Source: Planctomycetes bacterium syqfu
GTDB lineage: Bacteria; Planctomycetota; Phycisphaerae; Phycisphaerales; Phycisphaeraceae
Direction: 5' to 3'
Assembly: GCA_020974905.1 (NCBI GenBank)
Contig: CP087563.1
Location: 2,914,001 to 2,978,000, forward strand
Length of the DNA stretch: 64,000 nucleotides
The position numbers were made by a program, and so were the translations under genes. The notes beneath the pieces are model-generated. The model saw nothing but the letters and a program-made list of their open reading frames with translations, had not been told where the DNA came from and ran no database searches. This document shows positions 1-7,837 of this stretch, piece after piece. Each line of letters opens with the position of its first letter. Within the stretch, counting starts at the first letter, position 1.

Positions 1-543
1 TGCGGCCATGTCTCTGTCTTCTGCTTTGCTGAACCAACGATTCATGGCATCGCTAGTGATGTCGGCCAGCTTTTTGATCTTCAAATCCTGAACCAGAATA
101 TTGAGGCGGCTCTTAACGTTCTTGCGGTAGTTGTCCGAGACTTTGCGTCCACGGACGCGTTTGATTTTCAAATGCTCAAGATATTTTTCGATGTGATCTG
201 TGATGGCTGCCTTGCTGTGTTCAGCAACTTCGATTTCCTGCGGCGTGATGAAGCCTGCACGAATCTTTTCCTGTTCGGCCAGGACATCAGAGAGCACACG
301 CTGGGCAGCCTGCTCATCACGGCAGCCAGTGGAGATGCGTTTGTCGTTTCCAGCATGATCGGTGTACCGGGCATACCAAACTTCCGAAACGTACATCATG
401 CGTTTGCCATCTTCGGCCAGTGGCGCGGTTTTGATCCTGCCGTGTTTCGTGCGCCATTGAACGGTAGGCTTGCCGCGACGGGTGACGATTTCCGCTCCGT
501 CGGGCATGGGGATCGGGTAGGTTTTCTTATACAGGTTGGCCAT
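1..543 (-). CDS. Tyrosine recombinase (phage integrase), N-terminal part, cut by window edge
   Basis: The minus strand is open from an ATG at 541-543 to base 1, giving 181 codons with no stop. The product starts MANLYKKTYPIPMPDG. A basic N-terminal arm is followed by 'VWYARYTDHAGNDKRISTGCRD', where integrases usually carry a beta-sheet arm-binding domain, and by an alpha-helical core-binding region (ITDHIEKYLEHLKIKR, then RLNILVQDLKIKKLADIT). The catalytic domain (R-H-R-Y) lies beyond the window, so activity cannot be judged. An AAAGG ribosome site lies 7 nt upstream. It is the last gene of the minus-strand prophage block and follows an excisionase-like gene, the usual integration module. An att site would be expected just left of the window. 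Confidence 0.85.
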   Translation of the reverse strand, partial: MANLYKKTYPIPMPDGAEIVTRRGKPTVQWRTKHGRIKTAPLAEDGKRMMYVSEVWYARYTDHAGNDKRISTGCRDEQAAQRVLSDVLAEQEKIRAGFITPQEIEVAEHSKAAITDHIEKYLEHLKIKRVRGRKVSDNYRKNVKSRLNILVQDLKIKKLADITSDAMNRWFSKAEDRDMAA

Positions 544-659
544 GGTTGCCTTTCACGTAGGTGTCGTGTTGTGGTGACACATTCATCCTCAAACCCGCTT
601 AAACATCAAGGCATGTCGGCAAGCATTTGAAGCTTTATTTTCAGGGGTTTCCGAATGCG

Positions 660-905
660 TCAACGACGCCGAGTATTGGCTTTAACTGGTGGGCAACCGG
701 CATTGATCCACTTTTCAATGACGTTGCGATTCCAGCGAACCAGCATACCAAGCCGGACGGGCGGTGGCATACGCTTTGTGTCGCAGAGGCGGTAGACATG
801 ACGCGAACTACAATTGAGCACGGCGGCAACCTGATCCACAGTGAGCATAACAGAGGACGGTTTGGCATCAGCGGGCGAATCAATAACGGTGGTTTGGGTG
901 ATCAT
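660..905 (-). CDS. Small HTH DNA-binding protein, excisionase/AlpA-like
   Basis: The 81-residue product has one recognisable domain, 'LTVDQVAAVLNCSSRHVYRLCDTKRMPPPVRLG', followed by 'VRWNRNVIEKWINAGCPP'. This is the MerR/AlpA-type winged helix of phage excisionases and AlpA regulators: the first helix pair sets the recognition helix, and the 'R-W-x-x-x-x-I-x-x-W' end closes the wing. The ATG at 903-905 has a strong AGAAGGAA ribosome site. It sits directly upstream of the integrase, which favours a role in excision or in controlling it. A general phage regulator remains possible. Confidence 0.8.
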   Translation of the reverse strand: MITQTTVIDSPADAKPSSVMLTVDQVAAVLNCSSRHVYRLCDTKRMPPPVRLGMLVRWNRNVIEKWINAGCPPVKANTRRR

Positions 906-938
906 GAAGTTCCTTCTATATAGATACGGATGACAGAT

Positions 939-1295
939 TCACAGGGATTGAAGCAACCATCGCCACCAGACACGCGGCAGGCCACTCCAACCGGCACGGT
1001 TCATAGAAGCCATGCGGGATTTGCAACTGGTGCAGGGACGCATCAAGCCGAAGGTGGTGACTTGAATGAACATGGACAGCCATGTGCCCGGTGGCAGAAT
1101 GCGACTGGGCTTGGGTGCGGGAACGTCAGCCCATTTGCCCAATGGACACATGGATGCAGGCGTCTGGGTTCGAGATTTGAGATCGGCACCGTCAATATCG
1201 CAGTTACATTTGCGATCCGGATGGGACAGGCAGGCGACTGCATGTTCGCATTGACGACAGATAGATCGGCGCGTGGTGATGAAGTCGGTGGGCAT
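939..1295 (-). CDS. Cys-rich small phage protein, function unknown
   Basis: The 118-residue product has two cysteine groups that could bind zinc: CRQCEHAVAC and CNCD near the N-terminus, and 'MRPCTSCKSRMASMNRAGW' in the C-terminal third. The latter resembles short 'CxxCxxR...LN' zinc knuckles at the end of phage tail modules. The ATG at 1293-1295 follows an AGGAGAACCC ribosome site. The gene lies between the last tail gene and the excisionase-like gene. I do not recognise a specific family. Overlapping plus-strand frames have no ribosome site. Confidence 0.65.
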   Translation of the reverse strand: MPTDFITTRRSICRQCEHAVACLSHPDRKCNCDIDGADLKSRTQTPASMCPLGKWADVPAPKPSRILPPGTWLSMFIQVTTFGLMRPCTSCKSRMASMNRAGWSGLPRVWWRWLLQSL

Positions 1296-1303
1296 GGGTT
1301 CTC

Positions 1304-2071
1304 CTAGATTCCAGGGGTTGGGTCTACACAGGTTCCATCGCTATTGGAGTCACCGACAATGCAGTTGCCTTCCTCGTCCATACAACTTGTTTCGTCGAGG
1401 ACTTCGATTTGCAGTTGAACGCGAGCGGGATTGTCGTAGATGTTCCAAATGTTGGTGCAGATGCTGTGATTGTGCAGTTCATCACTGAGAATCGATGCAC
1501 TGCGACATGTACCTGGTGCTGAGGGGATGCATGCCGCGAAGATGCGTCCGCAGCTGTCTTCCGATTCTTCATTGGCATAGCCGTCGACCGTAACGTACCA
1601 ACGGGTCGTGCCATCGCCATCGCAACCAGCGAGTACCATCGCATCGACATAACTGCCACAGGCTGCACCTTCGGGGACGATGCCGTATCCCTGCCAGCGT
1701 GGGCCAGTGATGGTGTTGCTTTCGCAGTTGGGTTGGGGGTGACCGCCGATCATGCCGGAGTGGCCACAGCCTGGGCAATATGGCGGGTTCCATGCACCGC
1801 AACTAAATGGAATCTCGATGGTGTTACTCATAAACGCGGGATCGGTACAGCAGCAACGCTCATGTGTGTTACCGTAATCGATTAATTGCCAGGTGATGCG
1901 GATGCGGGACTGGTTGGTAAAGCAACATGGCCCACATGCACACGCATTGGCTGGCACTGGTTCCTGACCGCAGCATTTACCACAGACCATGAAGAAGCCA
2001 TCTTCGGTTAAGCCCAACTCACCTGAGCCGGATTTGAGTGGGTCGAGATCAAACTCACCATCAGTCCCCAT
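1304..2071 (-). CDS. Cys-rich phage tail-region protein, unknown function
   Basis: The 255-residue product is very rich in cysteine and glycine, with clusters such as CGKCCGQE, CACGPCC, CCCTDP and PYCPGCGHSG. It has no signal peptide or membrane segment. The ATG overlaps the end of the preceding gene by 11 nt (ATGGGGACTGA), so the two are probably translationally coupled. Its place downstream of the tape measure and minor tail genes suggests a distal tail or tip component, perhaps zinc-stabilised. That role is inferred from gene order only. Confidence 0.7.
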   Translation of the reverse strand: MGTDGEFDLDPLKSGSGELGLTEDGFFMVCGKCCGQEPVPANACACGPCCFTNQSRIRITWQLIDYGNTHERCCCTDPAFMSNTIEIPFSCGAWNPPYCPGCGHSGMIGGHPQPNCESNTITGPRWQGYGIVPEGAACGSYVDAMVLAGCDGDGTTRWYVTVDGYANEESEDSCGRIFAACIPSAPGTCRSASILSDELHNHSICTNIWNIYDNPARVQLQIEVLDETSCMDEEGNCIVGDSNSDGTCVDPTPGI

Positions 2072-2960
2072 CGTCGCATACCTCCACAGCTAAAGTCTCA
2101 TTGGCGTCATACAGGATGAATTCGCGTAATCCGTCATAGGGGTTGGTGATGTAATAACCGGTGCCGATGACGCCATCGCCGGTTGCTGGTGCGGTGACGA
2201 GTTTGCCTGCTGCGGGACGTTGTTTAAGTGGTGTCATTTCTTCACCGAGAATCGTGCCGTCTTCTTCTTCATCGAAGGCGTCGATGGTTTTGACGAAGTA
2301 GGTACGATCACATTGCGTCGTTGCATTGCCATCGGTGCTGCCACCGTCCTGCCAGACTTTGCAGGGAATGAGCGTGGTGGTATCCACCAGGCTGGGCACA
2401 CCGAGTTTGACGATGGCCCAACATGGTTCGCCGATGGGAACTTCAGGTTGACTCCAAAGAATCTGTGTGCTGCCGGTGGGTGACGATGTCATGATCGCCG
2501 GAACGCCCACGGGTGCTTTGGCAAATTGATGGGTTTCATCAGTAATGATGATTCGCACCTGACACACGCCTTGGATCATCGCCCGGCCAACCTGCCCGGC
2601 ACGAATGGGTTCAAGCAGGATCGCGTGTTTATCCATCGCAACATGCGTGTCCGGTTCAGGGAACACACCACTGAAGACGATTTGATCGACAAAGCTGCCT
2701 TCCAGATCCATGATGGTTTGCGGCTCGTGAACCGAGTCTTCGATGCCGAGTATGAAGTATCGCCAACAATCCATGGGTGAATCGTTCTTCACCCAAATGA
2801 CTCCACCTTGAAGTTGAGAAGATGATCGTTGTGACTGTTGAGCGAGTTTCTGGCGCGGCTTGATACGCTCACGAAAATCCGTTGCCGCATCGATGAACGC
2901 GTTGTATGTGTTGGCCGGGATCACAAGTGGATCACCGGTGCTGACTTTTTTCAATGTCAT
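2061..2960 (-). CDS. Phage tail-region structural protein, unknown function
   Basis: The 299-residue product starts MTLKKVSTGDPLVIPANTYN. Its N-terminal 60 residues hold a basic, Gln/Ser-rich stretch (RIKPRQKLAQQSQRSSSQLQ). The rest looks beta-rich with acidic loops (DAFDEEEDGTILGEE). No catalytic motif is visible. It is cotranscribed with the upstream 287-residue gene and coupled to the next gene. Proteins that open with 'G+PL+IPA.TYN.+IDAA' are familiar to me from phages of planctomycetes, but they have no assigned function. A tail tip or baseplate-like role is an inference from position. Confidence 0.7.
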   Translation of the reverse strand: MTLKKVSTGDPLVIPANTYNAFIDAATDFRERIKPRQKLAQQSQRSSSQLQGGVIWVKNDSPMDCWRYFILGIEDSVHEPQTIMDLEGSFVDQIVFSGVFPEPDTHVAMDKHAILLEPIRAGQVGRAMIQGVCQVRIIITDETHQFAKAPVGVPAIMTSSPTGSTQILWSQPEVPIGEPCWAIVKLGVPSLVDTTTLIPCKVWQDGGSTDGNATTQCDRTYFVKTIDAFDEEEDGTILGEEMTPLKQRPAAGKLVTAPATGDGVIGTGYYITNPYDGLREFILYDANETLAVEVCDDGD

Positions 2961-3002
2961 GATGAATGTTCCGAGGGGTGGGCTGACTTCCGGGGGCGGG
3001 GG

Positions 3003-3866
3003 TTAAGAGCCGATGTCCAGCAAACTGAAGTCGGCTGACTCATAGACTTGTTCGACGTAAGCTGCCACTGGGCGTTTGACCATGGCCATCGCGTCCATGT
3101 CCTCGACGTCGGCATATCGCACCCACAGGTACTCCCAACCCTTCTTGGCAATGCCACTGATGCTGCCGATGGTGATGCCGGTTTTGTTGGGTGACGCTGC
3201 GAACCTGTATGTAATTTCCCAATCACCAGTAGTTTCTGTGTCAGTCTCGGTTCCGTGAAGTGTTCCGGATGCACCGAGGAATAAACACTCGCCTGCAGCA
3301 AGGCCACGGAACCCCCCGGAATTGACCTTGCCGGTGAGTTGAAAGAGCGTGCCCTTGTATTCGGGCGTTACCTGCTCCACGGTGAGGTAATGGGTTTCGC
3401 TGAAGTTGTAGATCGGCACCGTAATGTCCACGCCCTGGACTTCGGCATTGCCATTGGTGTTGGACACGCCGATCGCACCATGGAAGTCGGGCGCGGACGG
3501 AATGGACGAATCCGCATACGAACCGATGGTCTCCAACGATTGGGTGATGTGTTGCGTGCCACCCATCGTGTCGAAGCTGTAGGTGTACTCGCCACTGCCG
3601 GGATCGGGTGTCCCGGAAGTCCCGCCGCTGGATGTGGTGGTTTCAGCGTAGCGAACCGATGCATCCCAGTACTCTTCGCTGATCGGTTCGATCTGTACGG
3701 ACTGCCTGGGCAGACCGTCATAGGTTTCAGGAGCAAAACTCTCAACGGCAGACTTGATCGCAAGATCATCGTCACTGCCACTGGCAATGTATGTCAACGT
3801 CACTTGGGAATTGTTGCCCGTGGTGCTTTGGCGACTGTCATATTTTTCTGCAACGGTGATGGGCAT
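3003..3866 (-). CDS. Phage minor tail/structural protein, unknown function
   Basis: The reading frame is open further upstream, but the extra N-terminal part is rich in Pro, Ser and Arg and overlaps the tape-measure stop. I therefore start at the ATG 3864-3866 (MPITVAEKYDSRQS), giving 287 residues. The N-terminal third, including 'LTYIASGSDDDLAIKSAVESFAPETYDGLPRQ', resembles proteins that assemble after the tape measure in siphovirus tails. The middle, with 'TMGGTQHITQSLETIGSY', is predicted to be beta-rich. There is no signal peptide. Position makes a distal-tail type role likely, but this is not shown by any motif. Confidence 0.7.
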   Translation of the reverse strand: MPITVAEKYDSRQSTTGNNSQVTLTYIASGSDDDLAIKSAVESFAPETYDGLPRQSVQIEPISEEYWDASVRYAETTTSSGGTSGTPDPGSGEYTYSFDTMGGTQHITQSLETIGSYADSSIPSAPDFHGAIGVSNTNGNAEVQGVDITVPIYNFSETHYLTVEQVTPEYKGTLFQLTGKVNSGGFRGLAAGECLFLGASGTLHGTETDTETTGDWEITYRFAASPNKTGITIGSISGIAKKGWEYLWVRYADVEDMDAMAMVKRPVAAYVEQVYESADFSLLDIGS

Positions 3867-3897
3867 ATTGTGGTTCCAAATTCCGGGGTTCCGGGGG

Positions 3898-6270
3898 TTA
3901 GGTGAAGGATAGTGACGATGAACTGCCGCCACCGTTCTGCACTTCGTTGTAGAGCTTCTTGACGTAACGGGCAGTGTCTTCGCTGGCAGCGGCTGTACGT
4001 TGGGCAATGGACTGATTCGTCATCAGGCCCTGCAACGCAGCGGAATTGAACGTGCCGCGTGCTTGTTGGTTGGGACTCAGCGAACCGATCTGGCCACCGA
4101 GTTCGGCTAGTTTCTTCTTGAGCGTGTCGATAAGATTGTCGGGAGATGAAGGCTGATCACCGGATTGATTTGCTTCCGGAGGTTTGTTTTGAGCAGCCTG
4201 CTGTAATAACTGCTGATACTCAGCCCGAGTCTTTTCCAAATCGTCCAAGGCCGTAGCCATCTGTTTTTCGTACTGCGTTTGGCGAGTCTTATTGCCAACA
4301 GCTTGTTCCTGATCAATCAGATTCTGCTGAGTCTGACGTTCGTGATCGATACGTGCAAGGTCTGAATCATATTGTTGCTTGTTCTCAGCCAGAGTTGCAT
4401 CACGTTGCCTGCTGATGTTGGCCTTATCCGCATTGGCATTGGTGCGGGCAATGTTGATCGCCATGTCGACGTTGTAATCCTTGTCGAACAAACCGATCAG
4501 ATGATGCATGCCTTCCTCGACCTTGAGTTGGGCGGAGCGGAACGTCGACTGCAATCCCGCTGTCATCGTCGTCCAGGCATCAGACAGGAACGTTGTGGTT
4601 TGAACCCACAAGATGCGCAGGCCATGCCATGCGTCCACCAATACCTTGGTGACTTTGTAGAGCGTCTGGCTGGCGATATTGACGATGGTGTACTTGAAGC
4701 TGTACCAGAGTGATTCGATCTGGTAGATGCCTCGCTGCCATTCGACTTTGAGTGCTTGCCAGAGAATCTTGGCTGCCAAACTTAAATCCCCAGAAGCCAA
4801 TGCGTCACGGATTCCCTGCCAAGCAATCAAGGCGCGATCCTTGAGTTCATCGAATCGGTCACTTAACCAGCGGAGTGTCTTCGATGCAATGTCCGTCATG
4901 CTCAAGATGGCAATACCAATACCGGTGGCAGCAACAATCACCAGGCCCATGGGAGAGATCAATGCGCCCAGCACCGTGAGTAATGTGCCGATGACACCAA
5001 CACTGCCGGTGATGATGCCGGATAAGCCACCGAAGATGAACGCCACCGCCTGTGCGGCGACGCCGGTAGACATCAGGATCACACCGACAGCAGCGATCCC
5101 GGCAATCACCAGAGCAGCGGATCGTACCAGCGATTGATTCTTACTGAGCAGATCAATCACCACACCCGCATATTGCGAGACAATGGCCGCCGCCTTGGCC
5201 ACAGGTTCACTTAAGGCTTCACCCATGATGCCCAGCGTGATGATGCCCGCTTGCTTGATGCGGTTAAACGCATGTGTGAGGGTTTTACTGAGTTTGGCAT
5301 AGGCTTTGTCGGCCAGACCCGCGCGGCTCTGCATCGCATCCAGGTCAGACTCAAACCCCTTGAGGTTGTTCAGTGCCGGGACGATACCACGCAAGGCAGC
5401 CGAGTCAGGGAACAGCTTAGCCAACACATCGGGCGGCAGCTTGGCCAGTTTTTCCATGACACCGTGCAAGCCCTCGGTCTTGAGCGTCGTGGTGTTCATT
5501 TCAAAGCCAAGCTCATGAGCTAACTTGGTCGCTTCGGCGCTGGGCTTGAGGAAGCTGCGCAGAATGCCGTTAACCGAGTCGATGGCTGTGGTGGTGCGTA
5601 GGCCATTGCGAGTGAGCGTGGCGATCATCGCGCCCAGTTCATCCAGCGGTAATCCAGCACTGGCAGCAGTCGATGCCACCATACCAATCTGTGGTGCAAG
5701 TTCAGCAAAGGTGGTTTTGCCACGTTGGACAATGCCGAACAACCAGTCGGACACATCACCGGCTTGTTCGGCGGCAAGGCCATAACTGTTAAGCACAGTA
5801 GTGATGGCATCGGCTGCGGTACGGGTATCAGTCAAACCCGCCTTGGCAGCCTTGGCCGCGACACCCAATACGTCCAGCGCCTTGGCTGGCGCGATGGAAG
5901 CTGACAGGATGTCATACAAACCGCCCGACAGCGCCTCGGTGGATTCGCCAAAACTCACCGCCATCTTGCGGATGCCCTTGGTGAAGTCATCCATATACTT
6001 CTCGGCATCACTGTCCGAGAGCATGGTGGCGACGGTGGCCATCTGCTGCTGAAAATCAGCATAGATTTTCAGGCCAGAAAGCAGAGGCACCGCCGCCACA
6101 GCAGACACAGCGGTGAGACGCTTGCCGATCTCGCCGACAGACTTGCCGAAGGCTTTGACACGCTTCTGAGCTTTGTCGAGTCCACGCACCAGCTTGCTGT
6201 CCTGTGTGGTCAACTCGATATACGCAGCCCCGGCACGAATGTTCCGACTGTTGGCGATACCTGGCGACAT
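3898..6270 (-). CDS. Tail tape measure protein (TP901-type)
   Basis: The 790-residue product has the architecture of a siphovirus tape measure. Residues about 20-60 form a helical start (KLVRGLDKAQKRVKAFGKSV). Residues about 70-330 match the TP901 core (FQQQMATVATMLSDSDAEKY, TEALSGGLYDILSA, ELGAMIATLTRNGLRT). Residues about 380-470 are strongly hydrophobic (several membrane-like helices, ILMSTGVAAQAVAFIFGG), and residues about 610-700 are coiled coil rich in Gln, Asp and Lys. It sets tail length and probably enters the host membrane during DNA delivery. It follows the tail chaperone pair and a lipoprotein gene. At 790 codons it implies a medium-length tail. Confidence 0.92.
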   Translation of the reverse strand: MSPGIANSRNIRAGAAYIELTTQDSKLVRGLDKAQKRVKAFGKSVGEIGKRLTAVSAVAAVPLLSGLKIYADFQQQMATVATMLSDSDAEKYMDDFTKGIRKMAVSFGESTEALSGGLYDILSASIAPAKALDVLGVAAKAAKAGLTDTRTAADAITTVLNSYGLAAEQAGDVSDWLFGIVQRGKTTFAELAPQIGMVASTAASAGLPLDELGAMIATLTRNGLRTTTAIDSVNGILRSFLKPSAEATKLAHELGFEMNTTTLKTEGLHGVMEKLAKLPPDVLAKLFPDSAALRGIVPALNNLKGFESDLDAMQSRAGLADKAYAKLSKTLTHAFNRIKQAGIITLGIMGEALSEPVAKAAAIVSQYAGVVIDLLSKNQSLVRSAALVIAGIAAVGVILMSTGVAAQAVAFIFGGLSGIITGSVGVIGTLLTVLGALISPMGLVIVAATGIGIAILSMTDIASKTLRWLSDRFDELKDRALIAWQGIRDALASGDLSLAAKILWQALKVEWQRGIYQIESLWYSFKYTIVNIASQTLYKVTKVLVDAWHGLRILWVQTTTFLSDAWTTMTAGLQSTFRSAQLKVEEGMHHLIGLFDKDYNVDMAINIARTNANADKANISRQRDATLAENKQQYDSDLARIDHERQTQQNLIDQEQAVGNKTRQTQYEKQMATALDDLEKTRAEYQQLLQQAAQNKPPEANQSGDQPSSPDNLIDTLKKKLAELGGQIGSLSPNQQARGTFNSAALQGLMTNQSIAQRTAAASEDTARYVKKLYNEVQNGGGSSSSLSFT

Positions 6271-6327
6271 AAAGTAGTTCCGGCAAACGAAGGATCAGAA
6301 CGATTCACACAACAAACGAGTGGGCTA

Positions 6328-6798
6328 CTACGCAGTGGCAACCGTTCCACTCGACACCGTCGTGGTTTTGCGTCCTTCGTCCAGGCCCTTGTTGAAGGAG
6401 GCTTCTTTTTCCTTGCGGAGTTTGCCAGAGCCTAGGAACAAACCGAGTAAACCGGATGCAGCAGGTAACATGGGGCCGAGGACGGGGACACCTGCAACGG
6501 TGGGGCCGATCTCATCGAGAGCCGACAGCGACAACTGGTTGACCATGTTGCGGATTTCATTGGCGTGCTCGATGTTGGATTTCCACTGACTGCCAGCGGT
6601 TTGCATGTGCTGATACCAGAGTTGATATTCACTCTCGGCCTCGTTGAGCGAGATGGTGCTGGCCAAGCCGGTTTGCTGTTGGATGGTGTTGGGCGTCTTC
6701 ACATGGATCATGTCGCCCATGTCACAACCTGCAAAACTCAGCAGACCCAGGACAACGAAGGTGAGGATGAACAGGAAGATCAGGTGATTGGTTTTCAT
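6328..6798 (-). CDS. Phage-encoded lipoprotein with hydrophobic C-terminal segment
   Basis: The 156-residue product begins MKTNHLIFLFILTFVVLGLL and then SFAGCD, a type II signal peptide with lipobox S-F-A-G-C and Asp at +2. In proteobacteria Asp+2 keeps lipoproteins in the inner membrane; whether that rule holds in this host is unknown. A helical middle (ESEYQLWYQHMQTAGSQW) is followed by a Gly/Pro-rich hydrophobic stretch (VAGVPVLGPMLPAASG, LLGLFLG) and a basic tail. The gene sits between the tail chaperones and the tape measure and overlaps the upstream stop by 4 nt. It could be a lysis (spanin/holin-like) or superinfection-exclusion protein. Neither is proven. Confidence 0.75.
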   Translation of the reverse strand: MKTNHLIFLFILTFVVLGLLSFAGCDMGDMIHVKTPNTIQQQTGLASTISLNEAESEYQLWYQHMQTAGSQWKSNIEHANEIRNMVNQLSLSALDEIGPTVAGVPVLGPMLPAASGLLGLFLGSGKLRKEKEASFNKGLDEGRKTTTVSSGTVATA

Positions 6799-7082
6799 TG
6801 TGAATTTTTCCTTGATGGAATGAAAGTTTTCTTGAGCAAGGCCATGGCATCTTCGGTGTCCAAAGGGATCACGGACGATGACTGGCCTTGGGCAAACGGA
6901 TCAAAGTCCGCTGCCTTGAACGTGTGGGAACGATTGAACGTGAGTAAATTGGCAAGCAGTGCCATCAGGTTGGATGTATGTTGCCAATCCTGTTTCTGGC
7001 GGGACTGGGCCATCTCGTACAACTCCCGTAAGGTGAAACTTCCGGGGTGGACACCGAGAATCCCTGCCAGTTGCCAGATCAT
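6795..7082 (-). CDS. Tail assembly chaperone-like small protein (second of pair)
   Basis: The 95-residue product (MIWQLAGILGVHPGSFTLRE) has the length and position of the second tail assembly chaperone, just before the tape measure. The motif 'FTLRELYEMAQSRQKQDWQHTSNLMALLANL' resembles short GpT/GP13-like proteins that begin with a Trp or Leu-rich helix and contain 'M...R...W...A.L.A...N'. The ATG overlaps the previous stop (ATGA). In many siphophages these two proteins are linked by a ribosomal frameshift; here they are simply overlapping genes and I see no canonical slippery heptamer. Confidence 0.6.
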   Translation of the reverse strand: MIWQLAGILGVHPGSFTLRELYEMAQSRQKQDWQHTSNLMALLANLLTFNRSHTFKAADFDPFAQGQSSSVIPLDTEDAMALLKKTFIPSRKNSQ

Positions 7083-7522
7083 GTCTTGGCAGGTTGCAGC
7101 AGGTGTTCGAGTTGCTGTTGGAGTTCCGGACTGTCCAGTTGGGCACTGGCGATTTGAAGCGATTTTTCTTCCACCTCGCGAAGCTTGGTCAGGGCCTTGC
7201 GTAACACCTGCCGCTTCGCTGCGGGGAAAAAATCTGCCAACTCCTGGAGCAATGCCGTGGTGGCATGATCGATGACGTCACCAGCAAGTGCCTGGCCAAA
7301 CTGTTCATCGGTGACGTTGGCACTCTCAGCCTGATCCTTGCAGATGGCATACAACACATCGCATAGCAGGATCGGATCGGTGGAGAGTTTTTCCAGCAGG
7401 TGGGACTTGCTGTCCAACACATCCAACAGGTTAACGCCGACGAGTGCCTGCACACGTTTGATGGTGGCAACGGTGATCTGCACCGTCCAGACATGACTTC
7501 CGTTATCGGTAAATGACTGCAT
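7079..7522 (-). CDS. Tail assembly chaperone-like protein (first of pair)
   Basis: The 147-residue product opens 'MQSFTDNGSHVWTVQITVATIKRVQALVGVNLLDVL'. This beta-hairpin followed by a helical body matches the pattern of phage tail chaperones that act on the tape measure. The C-terminal half is charged helix (LRKALTKLREVEEKSLQIASAQL). The ATG shares one base with the tail-tube stop (TAATG) and the stop overlaps the next gene (ATGA), so tube, chaperone 1 and chaperone 2 form a tightly coupled run. Assignment rests on order and fold-like pattern, not on a conserved catalytic motif. Confidence 0.65.
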   Translation of the reverse strand: MQSFTDNGSHVWTVQITVATIKRVQALVGVNLLDVLDSKSHLLEKLSTDPILLCDVLYAICKDQAESANVTDEQFGQALAGDVIDHATTALLQELADFFPAAKRQVLRKALTKLREVEEKSLQIASAQLDSPELQQQLEHLLQPAKT

Positions 7523-7746
7523 TAGCTGCCACCTCCATCCACCCAGGTCGGCGCGCGGGTGACATACGTGGGCTTGACGGTCACGTTGACGGTGATGGCT
7601 TCTTCGAGTGGTTCGTTACGGGTGAAGTTGGTCACCGAGAAGTCGGCGTCGAGGCCGCTACCGCCTTCGCCATCGAGGACTGCCATGGCAATCGCCTCGT
7701 TGTTGAAGTAGGCATTCTTGATGGCACCAAAGCCTTCGTCCTCGGT
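7522..7746 (-). CDS. Major tail tube protein, exon 2 (after group II intron)
   Basis: After predicted removal of the intron, exon 2 supplies 74 residues beginning TEDEGFGAIKNAYFNNEAIA and containing 'GLDADFSVTNFTRNEPLEEA' and 'ITVNVTVKPTY', the typical C-terminal half of a siphovirus tail tube. It follows exon 1 (68 residues ending FTLMWD) in phase 0, giving a 142-residue protein. Without splicing the only local reading frame would start inside intron sequence and give an unrelated N-terminus. The first exon base is the A opposite 7746, directly after an intron end in AC. The stop shares a base with the next gene's start. Confidence 0.85.
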   Translation of the reverse strand, partial: TEDEGFGAIKNAYFNNEAIAMAVLDGEGGSGLDADFSVTNFTRNEPLEEAITVNVTVKPTYVTRAPTWVDGGGS

Positions 7747-7784
7747 GTGGTGTAGGCCAAGGAGTTGCACCCTGACCCCAACCC

Positions 7785-7821
7785 CAAACCGGGCGTGCAA
7801 GTTTCCAAGCACCCGGCTTTC
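7785..7821 (-). ncRNA. Group II intron domain V hairpin
   Basis: On the minus strand the sequence AAAGCCGGGTGC, a GGAAAC loop region and GCACGCCCGGTTT form the hairpin. It has the catalytic AGC near its base, a GNRA-like GAAA loop and a C/G-rich stem. It lies 16 nt after the reverse transcriptase stop and about 40 nt before the 3' splice site, as in standard group II introns. Confidence 0.85.
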
Positions 7822-7837
7822 CCGATATTTCTTGACA

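Noticed and set aside
172-630. Open plus-strand frame of 152 codons at the window start
   Set aside because: It is antisense to the integrase, which has conserved motifs and a ribosome site; the plus frame shows neither.
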